Translations under genes and position numbers: made by a program
In this document: positions 20,960 to 30,529 of the stretch, piece by piece
Position numbering within the stretch: position 1 is the first letter of the stretch
Layout of the letters: the number at the start of each line of letters is the position of its first letter
Notes under the pieces: generated by a model
Seen by the model: the letters and a program-made list of their open reading frames with translations, nothing else
Database searches by the model: none
What the model was told of the DNA's origin: nothing
Source: Heterobilharzia americana
Lineage: Eukaryota > Platyhelminthes > Trematoda > Strigeidida > Schistosomatidae
Length of the DNA stretch: 64,000 nucleotides
Reading direction: 5' to 3'
NCBI GenBank assembly: GCA_944470555.2
Contig: OX104129.1
Coordinates: 62,985,747-63,049,746, forward strand

Positions 20960-21967
20960 GCAAAACTCCATCCATCCATATAAACAAAAGACCAGACATT
21001 ACTGTGTAACGGACCGAGTTGCCACACCTTCTATCACTACATCAAGTAAACAAGGCAGTGAAGTGGAAGACGAACAAAAGAAAATTCAGTCTACAGAAAT
21101 ATAAAGTACTAAAATGAAGAGAGAGGAAGAATGAGAAAATGGTGAGATTCAGTATAGCGTCGTGAAGATGATGATAATGTGTGAATACACCTGCTCCACT
21201 GACATCGGTTCTCAGCCATACCATCACCTAGAGTCAGTCTCCAACCACTCGTTTCTCTCTTTCCACGCACCATACCTTAACCACACAGTCTTCATCGGCC
21301 TCCACATAGCACAAACCAACAGTCAAACACTTCATACATTCATACCATGCTTTAGTCTGGTCACCCCAACCCTTTCTCCAGTCTGAACCTACTTCCACCA
21401 CCAACAACATTGTGTCACGAGGCACACGGTGACTAGGCATACGTAACACATGTCGGAGTCAACCATCTCAGTCGATGAAGGTTCACAACATCCTCAACTG
21501 ACTTACCTCTTCTCCCTAAAACTCTACACTTCACTTGTGTGTTACTCACATAGTGACACCATGGAATATGACCTATACTTCGAAGGCAACGATCGTCAAA
21601 CACCTGAAGCCAGCCTTCTCATATCTTCCACATTCAATGGCCATGTTTCATAGCCATAGAGTAGAAGAGAGTGGAGTGGTGTGCGGTACACGCAGTCCTT
21701 AATAGACAATCGGATATCACGGTGACACCACAGGTAACGTATGTTGGCAAAAGTCAACCGAGCCTTTTGTATGTGTGCAGAGATTTCATCGGCCAGTACT
21801 AATCAAGGCACCTGGGCCTATCCTACTTCTCATGTAAGTGAAGTGGTCGACATACTCAATCACTATACTCTCTATTGTTAGCTGCGATGGGGCACCGTTG
21901 AAGACCTGTCGTGGAGTAACAACTTTCATTTGGGTGGTGAGAAACGCATCCCAAACATTCTTAAATG
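20960..21967 (-). mobile_element. SR2-type RTE 3' portion, inverted partner
   Basis: Reverse complement of about 32685-33687 (coordinates sum to 54652). The minus strand carries the RTE C-terminal region, including the VDHFTYMRS segment seen in the partner, and a 3' tail ending in an ATGG repeat near 20970-20980. Stops are present. It lies antisense in MUTYH intron 2 (between 20024 and 28694). Confidence 0.85.
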
Positions 21968-22079
21968 AGCCAAATGAGTAAAACGATCATTTAGCTGAAA
22001 CATGCGAAATAGGTTAATAAATAAGGAATGAATTGATATTCACTAGTGAAATATGGGTCAAATGTTGTCAATGAAATGA

Positions 22080-22595
22080 AATATAACAGTAAGTACTGCT
22101 ACTAATAGTAATAAAGGTAAAACGAGATCATGAGTCTCATTATGACGATACCATATCGGAATGGTACTTCTAAGCAGTTTAAAAGGGAATGAAATGCATT
22201 TCGCATGGTATTAAAGCCTGTTTTAAACTTCAGAATCTCCTAGAAAAGATATTAGTCAAAGTGAAAGACATAATTCCTAAGATGACACAGAACAATTGTG
22301 TCTATAAAATTAAATATTTAGAATATAAAGCGAATTATATTGAAGAAAGTTGTAGACCTTTACAAGTTAGAGTGAATGAACACACGTTATGTATGAAATA
22401 TCCATCGAAGAATCAAGATGAATGAATTAGAAACATTTAGAAAAGTGATCAGCAATGCATATCTAATCCATACAATCGAAAATGGATATATGATTAACTT
22501 TGAGAATATCGGTAGATATTTTTGGAAAAGGTTTCCATTTTCATCAAGAAAGGTTAACTTTAGAAGGTCTGGATATTTAAACAAAATCAAATATT
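22080..22595 (+). mobile_element. Penelope-like element GIY-YIG fragment
   Basis: 22189-22425 is open and encodes HGIKACFKLQNLLEKILVKV followed by NNCVYKIKYLEYKANYIEES and CRPLQVRVNEHT, the GIY-YIG nuclease core. A key Gly appears as Glu (YIEES for YIGES). Further PLE tail sequence runs to about 22595 with stops. Confidence 0.75.
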
Positions 22596-22600
22596 AGTGT

Positions 22601-22718
22601 TATTGTTTGTATGACACCATCGTTGATTAAACCGAATTGATAAGTCTCTCTTGGCCTATTGGCTCCCGTGCGGATGCCTCTATATTGCCTATGTTTTAAT
22701 TATGTATACTAATTATGG
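22601..22718 (-). mobile_element. Sm-alpha SINE leader, split by RTE copy C
   Basis: Matches the leader part of Sm-alpha at 14340-14475 and 42905-43025. It ends at ACTAATTATGG, the target duplication of RTE copy C, and resumes at 25961 with a hammerhead unit. Confidence 0.85.
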
Positions 22719-22783
22719 AACCTCGCCTGGTTAACTAGTTTACTAGTTACTAGCCGGTCCTAAGCCCGGGTAAAGAGGGAAGG

Positions 22784-24082
22784 TTGGGCATAGGGCTAGC
22801 AACCCTACCCCGTAAAACAAATCTAACCGCTAAAGAAACTTCAAAGCACAAACAAAATATAAAAAATAATAACAAACTTATTCCCCGCTGGAATCGGAGA
22901 GGCGAAATGACGCCAGTTGGTGAAAGCCTTCGGGAAGCCAATTGGCCGATGTGTCTTCTCTCGATGAAAGCGAAAGTAAACGTGGGGACATGGAATGTCC
23001 GCACCATGTTTGAACCCAGTAAGGCAGCCCAGATTGCAAAGGAGATGAGAAGGTATAACATCGAAGTGCTTGGGATTTGCGAAAGCAGATGGAATGGGAG
23101 TGGACTCTCCAAACTGTCAACTGGAGAATCAATAATCTACTCCGATATTGTCACCCAGACGACAACCACGAGCACACTGAGTTATGGAGTGGCTATCATG
23201 ATGTCCTCAAGAGCATCGAAGGCTCTCATGCAGTGGGAACCAATCTCCTCCAGGATCATGACAGCAAGATTCAACTCAAAAGGAAGAAAGGTCACAATCA
23301 TACAATGTTATGCACCTACAAATAATGCAGAGCAAGAGAAAAAGGAGGATTTCTACAGACAACTTCAATCAACACTGGACAAGACGTCAGTTGGCGATAT
23401 CAAAATTCTGATGGGCGACATGAATGCCAAACTGGGAGGGGACAACACGGGAAGAGAACTAACCATGGGTCGAGAGGCGCTAGGTGAAATGAATGAGAAT
23501 GGAGAATTGTTTGCAGAATTCTGTGCATTCAACGATTTGGTGATTGGAGGCAGTGTGTTCAGGCACAAGGATATCCACAAAGCGACATGGATTTCACCAG
23601 ATGGACACACTAAAAATCAAATCGACTTTATCTCAATCTCAAGAAAATGGAGACGCAGTCTACTTAACACAAGGTCAAGAAGAGGAGCAGATGTAGGTTC
23701 AGACCACTCACATCTAGTGCAAGGAACCTTCCAAATCAAGTTAAAAGCCTTCAAGGAAGCTGGTGATAGACCTCAATTCAAGTACAACACTCGGAAACTG
23801 AAGGATGAAACTACAAAGGAGATCTTCAAGGCAGCCATCAAGACAAAATGGGAGACATCGAGCAACATCCCTGAAGAAACCTGTGTGGAAGAACACTGGA
23901 AGTCTTTGAAAGCTATGTGGAAAGAAACCTGCACAACAGTATTAGGAAGGAAGAAGAAAGAAGACAAGGAATGGATCTCGACGGATACCTGGAAGCTGAT
24001 AGAGGGAGAGGAGGATGGTGAAGCAGAAGATAAACCAGTGCAAGGATGCTCAACGACAAGAGGAACTGAGCACAATGTATAA
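22784..24082 (+). CDS. RTE copy C, endonuclease part of the polyprotein
   Basis: 432 codons. Residues 1-60 form a basic leader. The apurinic-type endonuclease follows with WNVRTM (70-75), GICESRWNGSG (about 95), GDMNAKLGGD (about 205) and a SDH motif (about 305). After it comes the linker before RT. The frame ends because of an extra G in a G-run near 24005, where copy D keeps one frame. The RT continues in the frame starting at 24015. The endonuclease would nick the target DNA. Here it is separated from RT by the frameshift. Confidence 0.9.
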   Translation: MGIGLATLPRKTNLTAKETSKHKQNIKNNNKLIPRWNRRGEMTPVGESLREANWPMCLLSMKAKVNVGTWNVRTMFEPSKAAQIAKEMRRYNIEVLGICESRWNGSGLSKLSTGESIIYSDIVTQTTTTSTLSYGVAIMMSSRASKALMQWEPISSRIMTARFNSKGRKVTIIQCYAPTNNAEQEKKEDFYRQLQSTLDKTSVGDIKILMGDMNAKLGGDNTGRELTMGREALGEMNENGELFAEFCAFNDLVIGGSVFRHKDIHKATWISPDGHTKNQIDFISISRKWRRSLLNTRSRRGADVGSDHSHLVQGTFQIKLKAFKEAGDRPQFKYNTRKLKDETTKEIFKAAIKTKWETSSNIPEETCVEEHWKSLKAMWKETCTTVLGRKKKEDKEWISTDTWKLIEGEEDGEAEDKPVQGCSTTRGTEHNV

Positions 24083-25802
24083 AACACTGGACAAAGAAGT
24101 GAAGAAGAGTGCACGCAAAGACAAAAGACACTTCTACGAAACACTGGCAAGTGAAGCAGAACAGGCTGCAGGTAAGAGAGACCTGACGACATTGTATCAA
24201 ATAACCAGGTTGCTATCAGGGAAGAGACCAACACAGATGAAACCAATAAAAGATGAAGAAGGAAATTTAATTACAAAAGAAGAGAAACAGAGGAAACGAT
24301 GGGCCGACCACTTCAAGAAGCTCTTGAATCGACCACCACCTGCACTTCGTCCAGAAATACCACCTGCAGCCGCTGAATTACAAGTGAACATTAATCCCCC
24401 AACGAAAATGGAAGTCCTGAACGCCATAAAGCTACTGAAATGCGGGAAAGCAGCAGGACCAGATGGAATACCGCCAGAAGCACTGAGAACAGATGCAGAG
24501 ACAACAGCGGACATGCTCACACCACTATTGCAGAAGGTGTGGAAGGAAGAGAAGGTACCTGACGATTGGAAGAAGGGTTACCTTGTCAAACTGCCGAAGA
24601 AGGGAGACCTCAGTGCTTGCAAGAACTGGCGCGGAATCACTCTCCTGTCCACCCCAAGTAAAATATTAAGCCGCATCATCCTGGAGAGGCTTAAAGACGC
24701 ACTGGATTCAAAACTGCGACCGGAACAGGCAGGCTTCAGGAAGTACAAATCATGTGCAGACCAAATTGCAACGCTTCGTATCATCATAGAACAGAGCATA
24801 GAATGGCAATCAGCTCTCTACCTCAACTTCATCGACTTTGAGAAGGCCTTTGACAGCGTCGACCGAGAAGTAATTTGGAAACTGCTTCAATACTACGGAG
24901 TACCGCAAACCTTTATCCGCCTCATTCAACAACTATATGAAGATGCCACATGCCAAGTAATTCACAATGGGAAGCTCAGTGATGCCTTTGAAGTGAAGAA
25001 GACAGGAGTGAAACAAGGTTGCCTACTATCCCCCATGATATTCCTTATTGTGGTGGACTGGATCATGCAGCAAACAGTAGGCAGCGAGAAGAGGGGGATA
25101 CACTGGACGACGGAAAAGAACCTAGAAGACTTGGATTTCGCCGATGACTTATGCCTAATGTCACACAAACTTGAAGATCTGCAGGCAAAAACTAACAAGT
25201 TGATAGAAGAGGCAGCTAAGACGGGACTTCAGGTGAATATAGAGAAGACAGAAGTGATGAAGATACCGCACCACCACCATCAACAACAACAACAAACTCC
25301 AATCACCGTCAACGGGAGAAACTTAAAGGAAGTAACCTCCTTCACTTATCTAGGAAGCACTGTTTCAACTACAGGCGGGACGGACGAGGACGTCAAAGTC
25401 AGAATCGGAAAAGCAAGACAGGCGTTCATTAGCCTGAAACCAGTGTGGAGATCTTCTGCACTCAGCATGTGGAACAAGATACGGATTTTCAACACCAACG
25501 TCAAGTCAGTGCTCTTGTATGGCTCAGAGACTTGGCGCGTCACGAAAGGCATTTCCAATAAACTACAGACATTCATCAACAACTGCTTACGCTCGCTGCT
25601 GAAGATCAGATGGCCAGAAAGAATAAGCAACAAGGAACTCTGGGAACGAACCAACCAAGAACCTATCACGCAACAAATATGCAGGAAGAAGTGGAGATGG
25701 ATTGGCCATGCACTGAGAAGGCCGACTGAGGACATCACGCGTCAGGCCAGGTCCTCGAGTGGAATCCCCATGGGAAGCGACGAGTTGGACGTCCGAGGGT
25801 GA
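24015..25802 (+). CDS. RTE copy C, reverse transcriptase part of the polyprotein
   Basis: 595 codons. The RT fingers and palm include KAAGPDGIPPEAL (about residue 150), NWRGITLLSTPSKILSRII, QAGFRKYKSCADQ, NFIDFEKAFDSVDR, GCLLSPMIFLIVVDW and the catalytic FADD (about 375). The C-terminal YLGSTVSTTGG, LLYGSETW and WRWIGHALRRP segments follow. The true C-terminus is lost to a 5-base insertion near 25747, and the normal tail (RRATEALCSTRNP) continues out of frame to about 25935. There is also one extra Lys codon before TGVKQG. Catalytic residues look intact. Confidence 0.92.
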   Translation: MVKQKINQCKDAQRQEELSTMYKTLDKEVKKSARKDKRHFYETLASEAEQAAGKRDLTTLYQITRLLSGKRPTQMKPIKDEEGNLITKEEKQRKRWADHFKKLLNRPPPALRPEIPPAAAELQVNINPPTKMEVLNAIKLLKCGKAAGPDGIPPEALRTDAETTADMLTPLLQKVWKEEKVPDDWKKGYLVKLPKKGDLSACKNWRGITLLSTPSKILSRIILERLKDALDSKLRPEQAGFRKYKSCADQIATLRIIIEQSIEWQSALYLNFIDFEKAFDSVDREVIWKLLQYYGVPQTFIRLIQQLYEDATCQVIHNGKLSDAFEVKKTGVKQGCLLSPMIFLIVVDWIMQQTVGSEKRGIHWTTEKNLEDLDFADDLCLMSHKLEDLQAKTNKLIEEAAKTGLQVNIEKTEVMKIPHHHHQQQQQTPITVNGRNLKEVTSFTYLGSTVSTTGGTDEDVKVRIGKARQAFISLKPVWRSSALSMWNKIRIFNTNVKSVLLYGSETWRVTKGISNKLQTFINNCLRSLLKIRWPERISNKELWERTNQEPITQQICRKKWRWIGHALRRPTEDITRQARSSSGIPMGSDELDVRG

Positions 25803-25960
25803 CATGGAGGAGGTCGTGCGAGGAGGAAATGAGAGGTTGTGGGCTGTCGTGGGACCAGGTTCAAAAGATCTCAGAGAACAGAGTTCACTGGAGGCGTGCT
25901 ACTGAAGCCCTATGTTCCACTAGGAACCCAAGGGACTAATAATAATAATACTAATTATGG

Positions 25961-26045
25961 GCAGTGGAATCCAAGATGCCATTTCTTCCTATTTGGGATT
26001 CGTCAGCTGGATGTACCTACCTTCTATATGCCAACGCAGACTGAT
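25961..26045 (-). mobile_element. Sm-alpha SINE remainder beyond RTE copy C
   Basis: Continues the SINE interrupted at 22718, starting with the hammerhead and ending near 26035. It then meets an oppositely oriented Sm-alpha copy. Confidence 0.8.
25969..26012 (-). ncRNA. Hammerhead ribozyme, Sm-alpha type, variant stem II
   Basis: CTGACGA and GAAA are present. The first stem II pair is A-A instead of G-C and stem III is shortened to ATGGCAT. Probably weak. Confidence 0.8.
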
Positions 26046-26275
26046 CAGTTCGGTCCTATCGACGACGGTGTAATACAAGCAGTGACACTAAAACTATACC
26101 CGTCGCACAAGAAGTGGCTATCATGGCTCGGTGGTGTAGTGGATAGCGGTCTGGCGTTTGGAGCAGTCGCTCCCAAGTTTGACTCCCGGTGGGAACATCA
26201 CTCACAGAGAGGCATGTACATCCAGCTGACGAGTCCTACGTAGTACGGAATGCGCATCCTGGATCCCACTGTCCA
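26041..26275 (+). mobile_element. Sm-alpha SINE, full unit
   Basis: Plus-strand order is leader (26041-26115), tRNA-like promoter (A-box-like GTGGTGTAGTGGAT near 26131, B-box-like GTTTGACTCCC near 26178), spacer, then hammerhead (26220-26264). It faces the partial minus-strand copy to its left. Confidence 0.88.
26220..26264 (+). ncRNA. Hammerhead ribozyme, Sm-alpha type, damaged
   Basis: Stem I ATCCAG/CTGGAT and CTGACGA are intact, but the second core strand is GGAA instead of GAAA and stem II is disturbed. Expected to be inactive. Confidence 0.8.
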
Positions 26276-26599
26276 TCGTTACTATACAAAATCGAATATT
26301 ATCAACAGAAAGGAGGAATATATAAACCGTTAGTGATGACATTTCTCGAATTGAAGCCACAATAACAATGATAATTATTGACAATTTATCAATAAAAGTA
26401 CAAGAAACGTCACATATTCTACAACATAAACACACTTTGACTATCTTCGTTGACAATAAGAAGCATGAACTTGTAATGACTAACCTTAATTCAAACAATT
26501 AGTTCTCCTTATGAACTTCGACAATACAATAAGAAAACGTAAATTGTCTGAATCGTGTAACGTGTCTGCGCAATACATTTCGATCTATCTGACAACACA
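26276..26599. other. Intronic sequence, no gene seen
   Basis: AT-rich sequence with no recognised element. Confidence 0.45.
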
Positions 26600-27310
26600 C
26601 GAACTTGTCATAGGTAATTTTATCTGAAAATTCATGAAGATAAGAAGTGAGAAAATAAGGCGGTCATTTAGGAAAGCTGAATTAAAAACGGAATAACAAG
26701 GAAAATCAATAGAGCGAAAAAATAATAGTACATCGAACTTAGTTTCCAATAGTTGAATTTACCAAGGAAGATTTAATGTGACAATAAAGGATGGTTTCAA
26801 CTTTCTAGTAGCTAAGGCTTCAACAAATTTAAGGATCCGTAAATAGTTGTAAAGGAAGTAGCCACATCAATCCTGTGACTATCTCAACGATATGTTTGGT
26901 GATCGAAGAACTTGGACATCTGGAATATGTTCCGAGGCCCAAAGTGGCTTCAGAAGCAAATTAAATCATCTGAACCCCGTAAATGTTGGTAGTAAATGTT
27001 CAAGTTCTTCGATCACCAAATATATGTTTGAGACAGGTCACAGGATTGATATGGCTACTTCCTTTACACCTATTTACAAAACGTGGTGGAGACGGATCCT
27101 TAAATTTGTTGAAGCCTTAGCTATTAGAAAGTTGAAACCACTTTTGTGTGTTCATAAACATTTGTTGTCACATTAAATCTTCCTTGGTAAATTCAACTAT
27201 TGAAAACCAAGTTCGATGTACTATTATTTTTCTCTCTATTCATTTTCATTGTTATTCGGCCTTTAATTCAGCCTTGCTACCTGACCTCTTTTTATTTTCT
27301 CATCCCTTAT
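26600..27310. mobile_element. Penelope-like element tail as an inverted pair
   Basis: 27000-27175 (+) encodes SSSITKYMFETGHRIDMATS and KFVEALAIRKLKPLLCVHKH, the region after GIY-YIG in PLEs, and continues to about 27310. About 26600-26915 is its reverse complement. The two copies meet across a short unique spacer (about 26916-26997), so only the terminal parts of the element are present. Confidence 0.78.
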
Positions 27311-27551
27311 CTTCATGAGTTTTTATATAAAAGTACCTATGACACAGGTACGTGTATGTTACCTTAATTACTCAGGCAGGATGGAAAAATCACGCAACCA
27401 GTGATTTATGTCCACTAAATATTTGATGTCAATAAAAGTTCGTATATTCTGCTGAAGAAGCTGTTGCTTACACGGCGAAACACTCAGAAATATAGAAGTA
27501 GTATATTCATCATGGACTGACATCAGTTGGGGAACCATTGAAAATCTGGGA

Positions 27552-27597
27552 GCACTGGACAGCTGTTTCGTCTTAGTATGGGACTCCTCAGCAGTAT
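27552..27597 (-). ncRNA. Hammerhead ribozyme, second SINE family
   Basis: CTGAGGA and GAAA cores are intact, stem I is ATACTG/CAGTGC, stem III is the palindrome ACAGCTGT with cleavage expected after GTC. Stem II has three pairs and one mismatch. Antisense to MUTYH. Confidence 0.72.
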
Positions 27598-27669
27598 AGC
27601 TGAATGGTCAACGCGTCCTCCGTGAAACCTGAAGGTCCTGAGTTCGACCCCCAGCCGGGTCGTGGGTGT

Positions 27670-27715
27670 GTACTGCTGAGGAGTCCCATACTAGGACGAA
27701 ACAGCTGTCCAGTGC
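27670..27715 (+). ncRNA. Hammerhead ribozyme, second SINE family, intact core
   Basis: Stem I GTACTG/CAGTGC (six pairs, one G-U), core CTGAGGA, stem II GTCC/GGAC with a CATACTA loop, GAAA, short palindromic stem III ACAGCTGT, cleavage expected after GTC. All conserved hammerhead positions are met. It is in the sense strand of MUTYH intron 2. Confidence 0.8.
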
Positions 27716-27954
27716 TCCCAGATTTTCAATGGTTTCCCAACTGATATCAGTCCATGATGAATACTACTTCTAAATTAAAAATCCCCATTCTTCTCAAAAA
27801 TACATTACTCTATAGTGCTCATTAGTGACTTGCTTCCAGACGGATGTCAGGAAGTTCTAATGAGAAGCCGTGACCTGTAGGGTCCACCAGTCGGAAGTGA
27901 AGTGGATGCTAACTGAAGACCTTGGGTGACAGTCGCGCTATGTCGTGAATTGAC

Positions 27955-28165
27955 AGAAGTTGGAAATTGTGAACCACTGGGAACCGACCCAGTGGCTGGA
28001 TGGTTGACGCGTTCGCTTTGGGCCGTGATGGCTCTGAGCTCGACCCCCGGCTGGGGCATGGGTGCGTACTGCTGAGGGGTCCCATACTGGGATGAAACAG
28101 CCGTCCAGTGCTCCCAGATTTCCAGTGGTTCCCCAACTGATATCAGTTCATGATGAAATTATTAA
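27955..28165 (+). mobile_element. Second hammerhead SINE family, plus-strand copy
   Basis: tRNA-like head with TGGCTGGATGGTTGACGCG and a B-box-like GAGCTCGACCCC, the ribozyme region 28066-28111, then the terminal CTGATATCAGTTCATGATG. Confidence 0.82.
28066..28111 (+). ncRNA. Hammerhead ribozyme, second SINE family, core variant
   Basis: Core reads CTGAGGG (the last A changed to G), GAAA intact, stem I GTACTG/CAGTGC intact, stem III ACAGCCGT. Probably impaired. Confidence 0.7.
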
Positions 28166-28319
28166 TTAATTATTAAATTAAAAATCCCCATTCATCTCAA
28201 AAATACATTATTCAGAAATATCTTATTTTGAATTTTTGAAACACGCTCTGGGATTATATTAAAATATATATACCTGTAACTAATCTCTGTTTATCGCTTG
28301 TTTCGTGTCGAATGAAGTT

Positions 28320-28560
28320 GCCTAGTTTCTCCACTTCCTTACGTATTTACCCAGTTTCAGTACTCTTATGGAGACAGTTATATCAGGAGTAGGACTAGGC
28401 AACTTAACCAACGTGTTACCGAACACCTACCTACCTTCGTGGCTAGGAAAGGGTGAGATTAAATCTATAAGAAGCTCTACTTTATTACATAGTGACCTAT
28501 GGAATCCTACCATGCCTTTCCGATGGAGGTCGAACTTGCCTCTTACATATAGTTGAAGCT
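28320..28560 (+). mobile_element. Penelope-like GIY-YIG fragment
   Basis: Out-of-frame pieces such as TEHLPTFVARKGEIKSIRSS and TLLHSD resemble the GIY-YIG region encoded at 55610-55880 (LEHYPAWLSRGECKSINSSI). Short and decayed. Confidence 0.6.
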
Positions 28561-28693
28561 ATAGATATTCCAATGAACACTTCAGAGGAAGTTTGTAAAA
28601 CGTTTGTCCCTGTCTTTTCATTTTATCCTTTTGTCACTCTGTTCACACACTACTTCTCGAGTATTAAAGTAATTTTATTGGTTATTTCTCAAG

Positions 28694-28879
28694 GTTGCAC
28701 ATATTTTCTCTCATATCCATATGACATATGTTGTGTTCACATTGAAACTTGAAGAGAAACATCTATCCAAGTGTTTAGATGAGAATATTAGTGATATTTG
28801 GCCACCTGATTTAAATTTTGGACGATGGGTTAACCAAACTGACTTACATTCTTCAGCTATTTCTACTGCAACTAAAAAA
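28694..28879 (+). CDS. MUTYH: Adenine DNA glycosylase (MUTYH), FSH-loop exon
   Basis: 62 codons, phase 0 at both ends, acceptor ttctcaag (ends 28693), donor gtaagc (from 28880). It begins VAHIFSHIHMTYVVF, matching VVHTFSHIKLTYQVY of vertebrate MUTYH. The Phe-Ser-His loop at codons 5-7 is the element that probes 8-oxoG in MutY enzymes. It ends TDLHSSAISTATKK, matching the EEFHTAAVSTAMKK end of the NUDIX-like domain. The variable insert between them contains ISDIWPPDLNFGRWV. It joins directly to VGE of the previous exon. This is strong confirmation of the gene. Hammerhead SINEs lie on both sides. Confidence 0.93.
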
Positions 28880-28964
28880 GTAAGCTGGTAAATTTATATT
28901 CTCTATGTTATCCTCAAGTTCTCCATTACTTCTAATGTTATTTTTCTAGTTGATATTAATCATG

Positions 28965-29130
28965 GACTGACATCAGTTGGAGAAACATTGGAAACATAGG
29001 AGCACTGGATAGCTGTTTCATCCTAGTATGAGACTCTTCAGCAGTACGCACCCACAACCCTGCCAAAGGTCGGACCTGTGACCTTCAGGTTCTTTGGCCA
29101 GTATGTTACCACTAAGATACTTGGTCGCCG
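28965..29130 (-). mobile_element. Second hammerhead SINE family, minus-strand copy
   Basis: Contains the ribozyme at 29002-29047 and a tRNA-like head to its right (B-box region GAAGGTCACAGGTCCGACC on the minus strand). It lies 86 bp after the MUTYH exon. Confidence 0.8.
29002..29047 (-). ncRNA. Hammerhead ribozyme, second SINE family, intact core
   Basis: Stem I GTACTG/CAGTGC, core CTGAAGA, stem II GTCT/GGAT with wobble pairs, GAAA, stem III ACAGCTAT, cleavage expected after ATC. It is antisense to MUTYH. The wobble changes preserve pairing. Confidence 0.75.
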
Positions 29131-29559
29131 AAATCCAATAGTCCATATTTCCAACTTCTGTCAGTTCATGACATGATGCGACCGCCAATTGTATTGCATT
29201 TTATTGTAGTTCCTGAGGGGTTTCCGGGGTGTCGAATTGAAAGAAACAGGTACAGAGATAAAAGATGAGGAAATGAAGAATAAAGCAATGCGAAACTGAT
29301 AGAAAGTTATCAGAAGAGAAGAAGGAGGAATAAGGTAATACTAAATTCATTCTATGATGGAATACCACTTTAAACGTGAAATCCTTATTAACCTCAAAGT
29401 ATACATTATTGTATAGTGCTTCTTTGTGACATGCTTTCAGATGGATATCACGAAGTTCTAATGAGAAGCTGTGAGCTATGGAGAGTCAGCCAATCAGAAT
29501 GGAAGCGGATACTATCTAAAGACCTTGGGTGAGAGTAGAACTGTGGACCAACGAAACGC

Positions 29560-29735
29560 GACCCAGTAGCTGCATGGTTAACGCGTTCGCCGTGGGACCA
29601 GAAAGTCCTGAGTTCCATACCTAGCTGGGTCATGGGTGCATACTGCTGAGTCCCAAACTAGGACAAAATAGTTGTCCAGTGACCCCAGGTTTTCAGTGCT
29701 TCTCCAACTGATGTCAGTCCGTAATGGATGCTACC
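29560..29735 (+). mobile_element. Second hammerhead SINE family, deleted ribozyme
   Basis: tRNA-like head (GCTGCATGGTTAACGCGTTC) and the terminal CTGATGTCAGTCCG are present. The ribozyme core lost bases (CTGAG directly before TCCC) and reads CAAAA for GAAA, so it is inactive. Confidence 0.75.
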
Positions 29736-29744
29736 TTAAAATAC

Positions 29745-30480
29745 TGAATTCAGTATGACGATTAAGATGAGGATAATATGTGAATCCATCTGCGCCGTGT
29801 CACTTAGAGCCTCTAACGACTGGTGTCTGTTATCGCGTGAATCCCAACCAGTAAGTCTACATTTCCCTGTATGGAAAAGACTTCGTGAACTGATGCCATG
29901 TTTTAGTTTGCCTGGTCCTAATCTTTTTTCAACCTGAACCTACTTCAGCCAACATTGTGCGACGAAGCTTGTGTAACACATGTCCCAGCCATCTGAATCT
30001 GTGATATATCTAAGTTGACTCCGTTGCTACAGTTATAATCCTTTTTAACAGTCTGGCCGATTTCACTGGTTTTAACCCATAGATTAGACTTCCTATTGGA
30101 TCTTATGATTGGTGGACTGAGAGAAGTGCTCATCCTGACTAGCATTATTCCCCGAGTTAATCCTACTGCCACTAACGTCACATCAGCTAATGTAGAGGGA
30201 AGACGAAGGTAGACCGTTAGCCTAGACACATGAAGGACATTCGTAGTCAATTGGTTATTGCTCTCACTCTTTCTGGGTATGAATGCAACAGAACCAAAGA
30301 TCCTTATCCACTGACTTTCCACTTCTCGCTGAAACTCTTCTCTTGACCTCTAGGTTACTGACGCACTGACATGTCCTATGATACAAAGGCAACGGGGGTT
30401 AAACACTTGAAGCCTTTTGATATTTTCTACTTTTAATGGTCAGACATTTTCAAAGCGTTGAGTTGTAGTCATTAAAGCAA
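29745..30480 (-). mobile_element. SR2-type RTE 3' portion, diverged
   Basis: Minus-strand relative of 20960-21967, recognisable by the shared blocks around GATGCCATGTTTTAGT (29893) and ACACATGTCCCAGCCATCT (29976). Older than the inverted pair. Confidence 0.7.
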
Positions 30481-30529
30481 CACTTTTGATTCAACAGCTC
30501 TTCATTCTTTCAAATATCTTCAATATTTG

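Larger units (their letters stand above)
22719..25949 (+). mobile_element. RTE-clade retrotransposon, copy C (full length, nearly intact)
   Basis: Complete element of about 3.2 kb, from AACCTCGCCTGG to a short (TAA)n 3' tail, flanked by the 11-bp duplication ACTAATTATGG (22708-22718 and 25950-25960). There is no separate ORF1, as in other RTE elements. It was inserted exactly at an Sm-alpha leader/hammerhead junction. It lies sense in MUTYH intron 2. Confidence 0.96.
27513..27770. mobile_element. Second hammerhead SINE family, inverted pair
   Basis: A partial minus-strand copy (27513-27600) abuts a plus-strand copy (27601-27770). The plus copy has a tRNA-like head (GCTGAATGGTCAACGCGTCC, then GAGTTCGACCCC as a B-box-like motif), the hammerhead at 27670-27715, and the terminus CTGATATCAGTCCATGATGA. 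Copies recur at 20135, 27955, 28965, 29560, 43490 and 62880. Confidence 0.82.

Noticed and set aside
25346..25738. Cys- and Leu-rich 130-codon frame resembling a membrane protein
   Set aside because: Antisense of the RTE RT C-terminal region; the hydrophobic look comes from the complementary codon bias.
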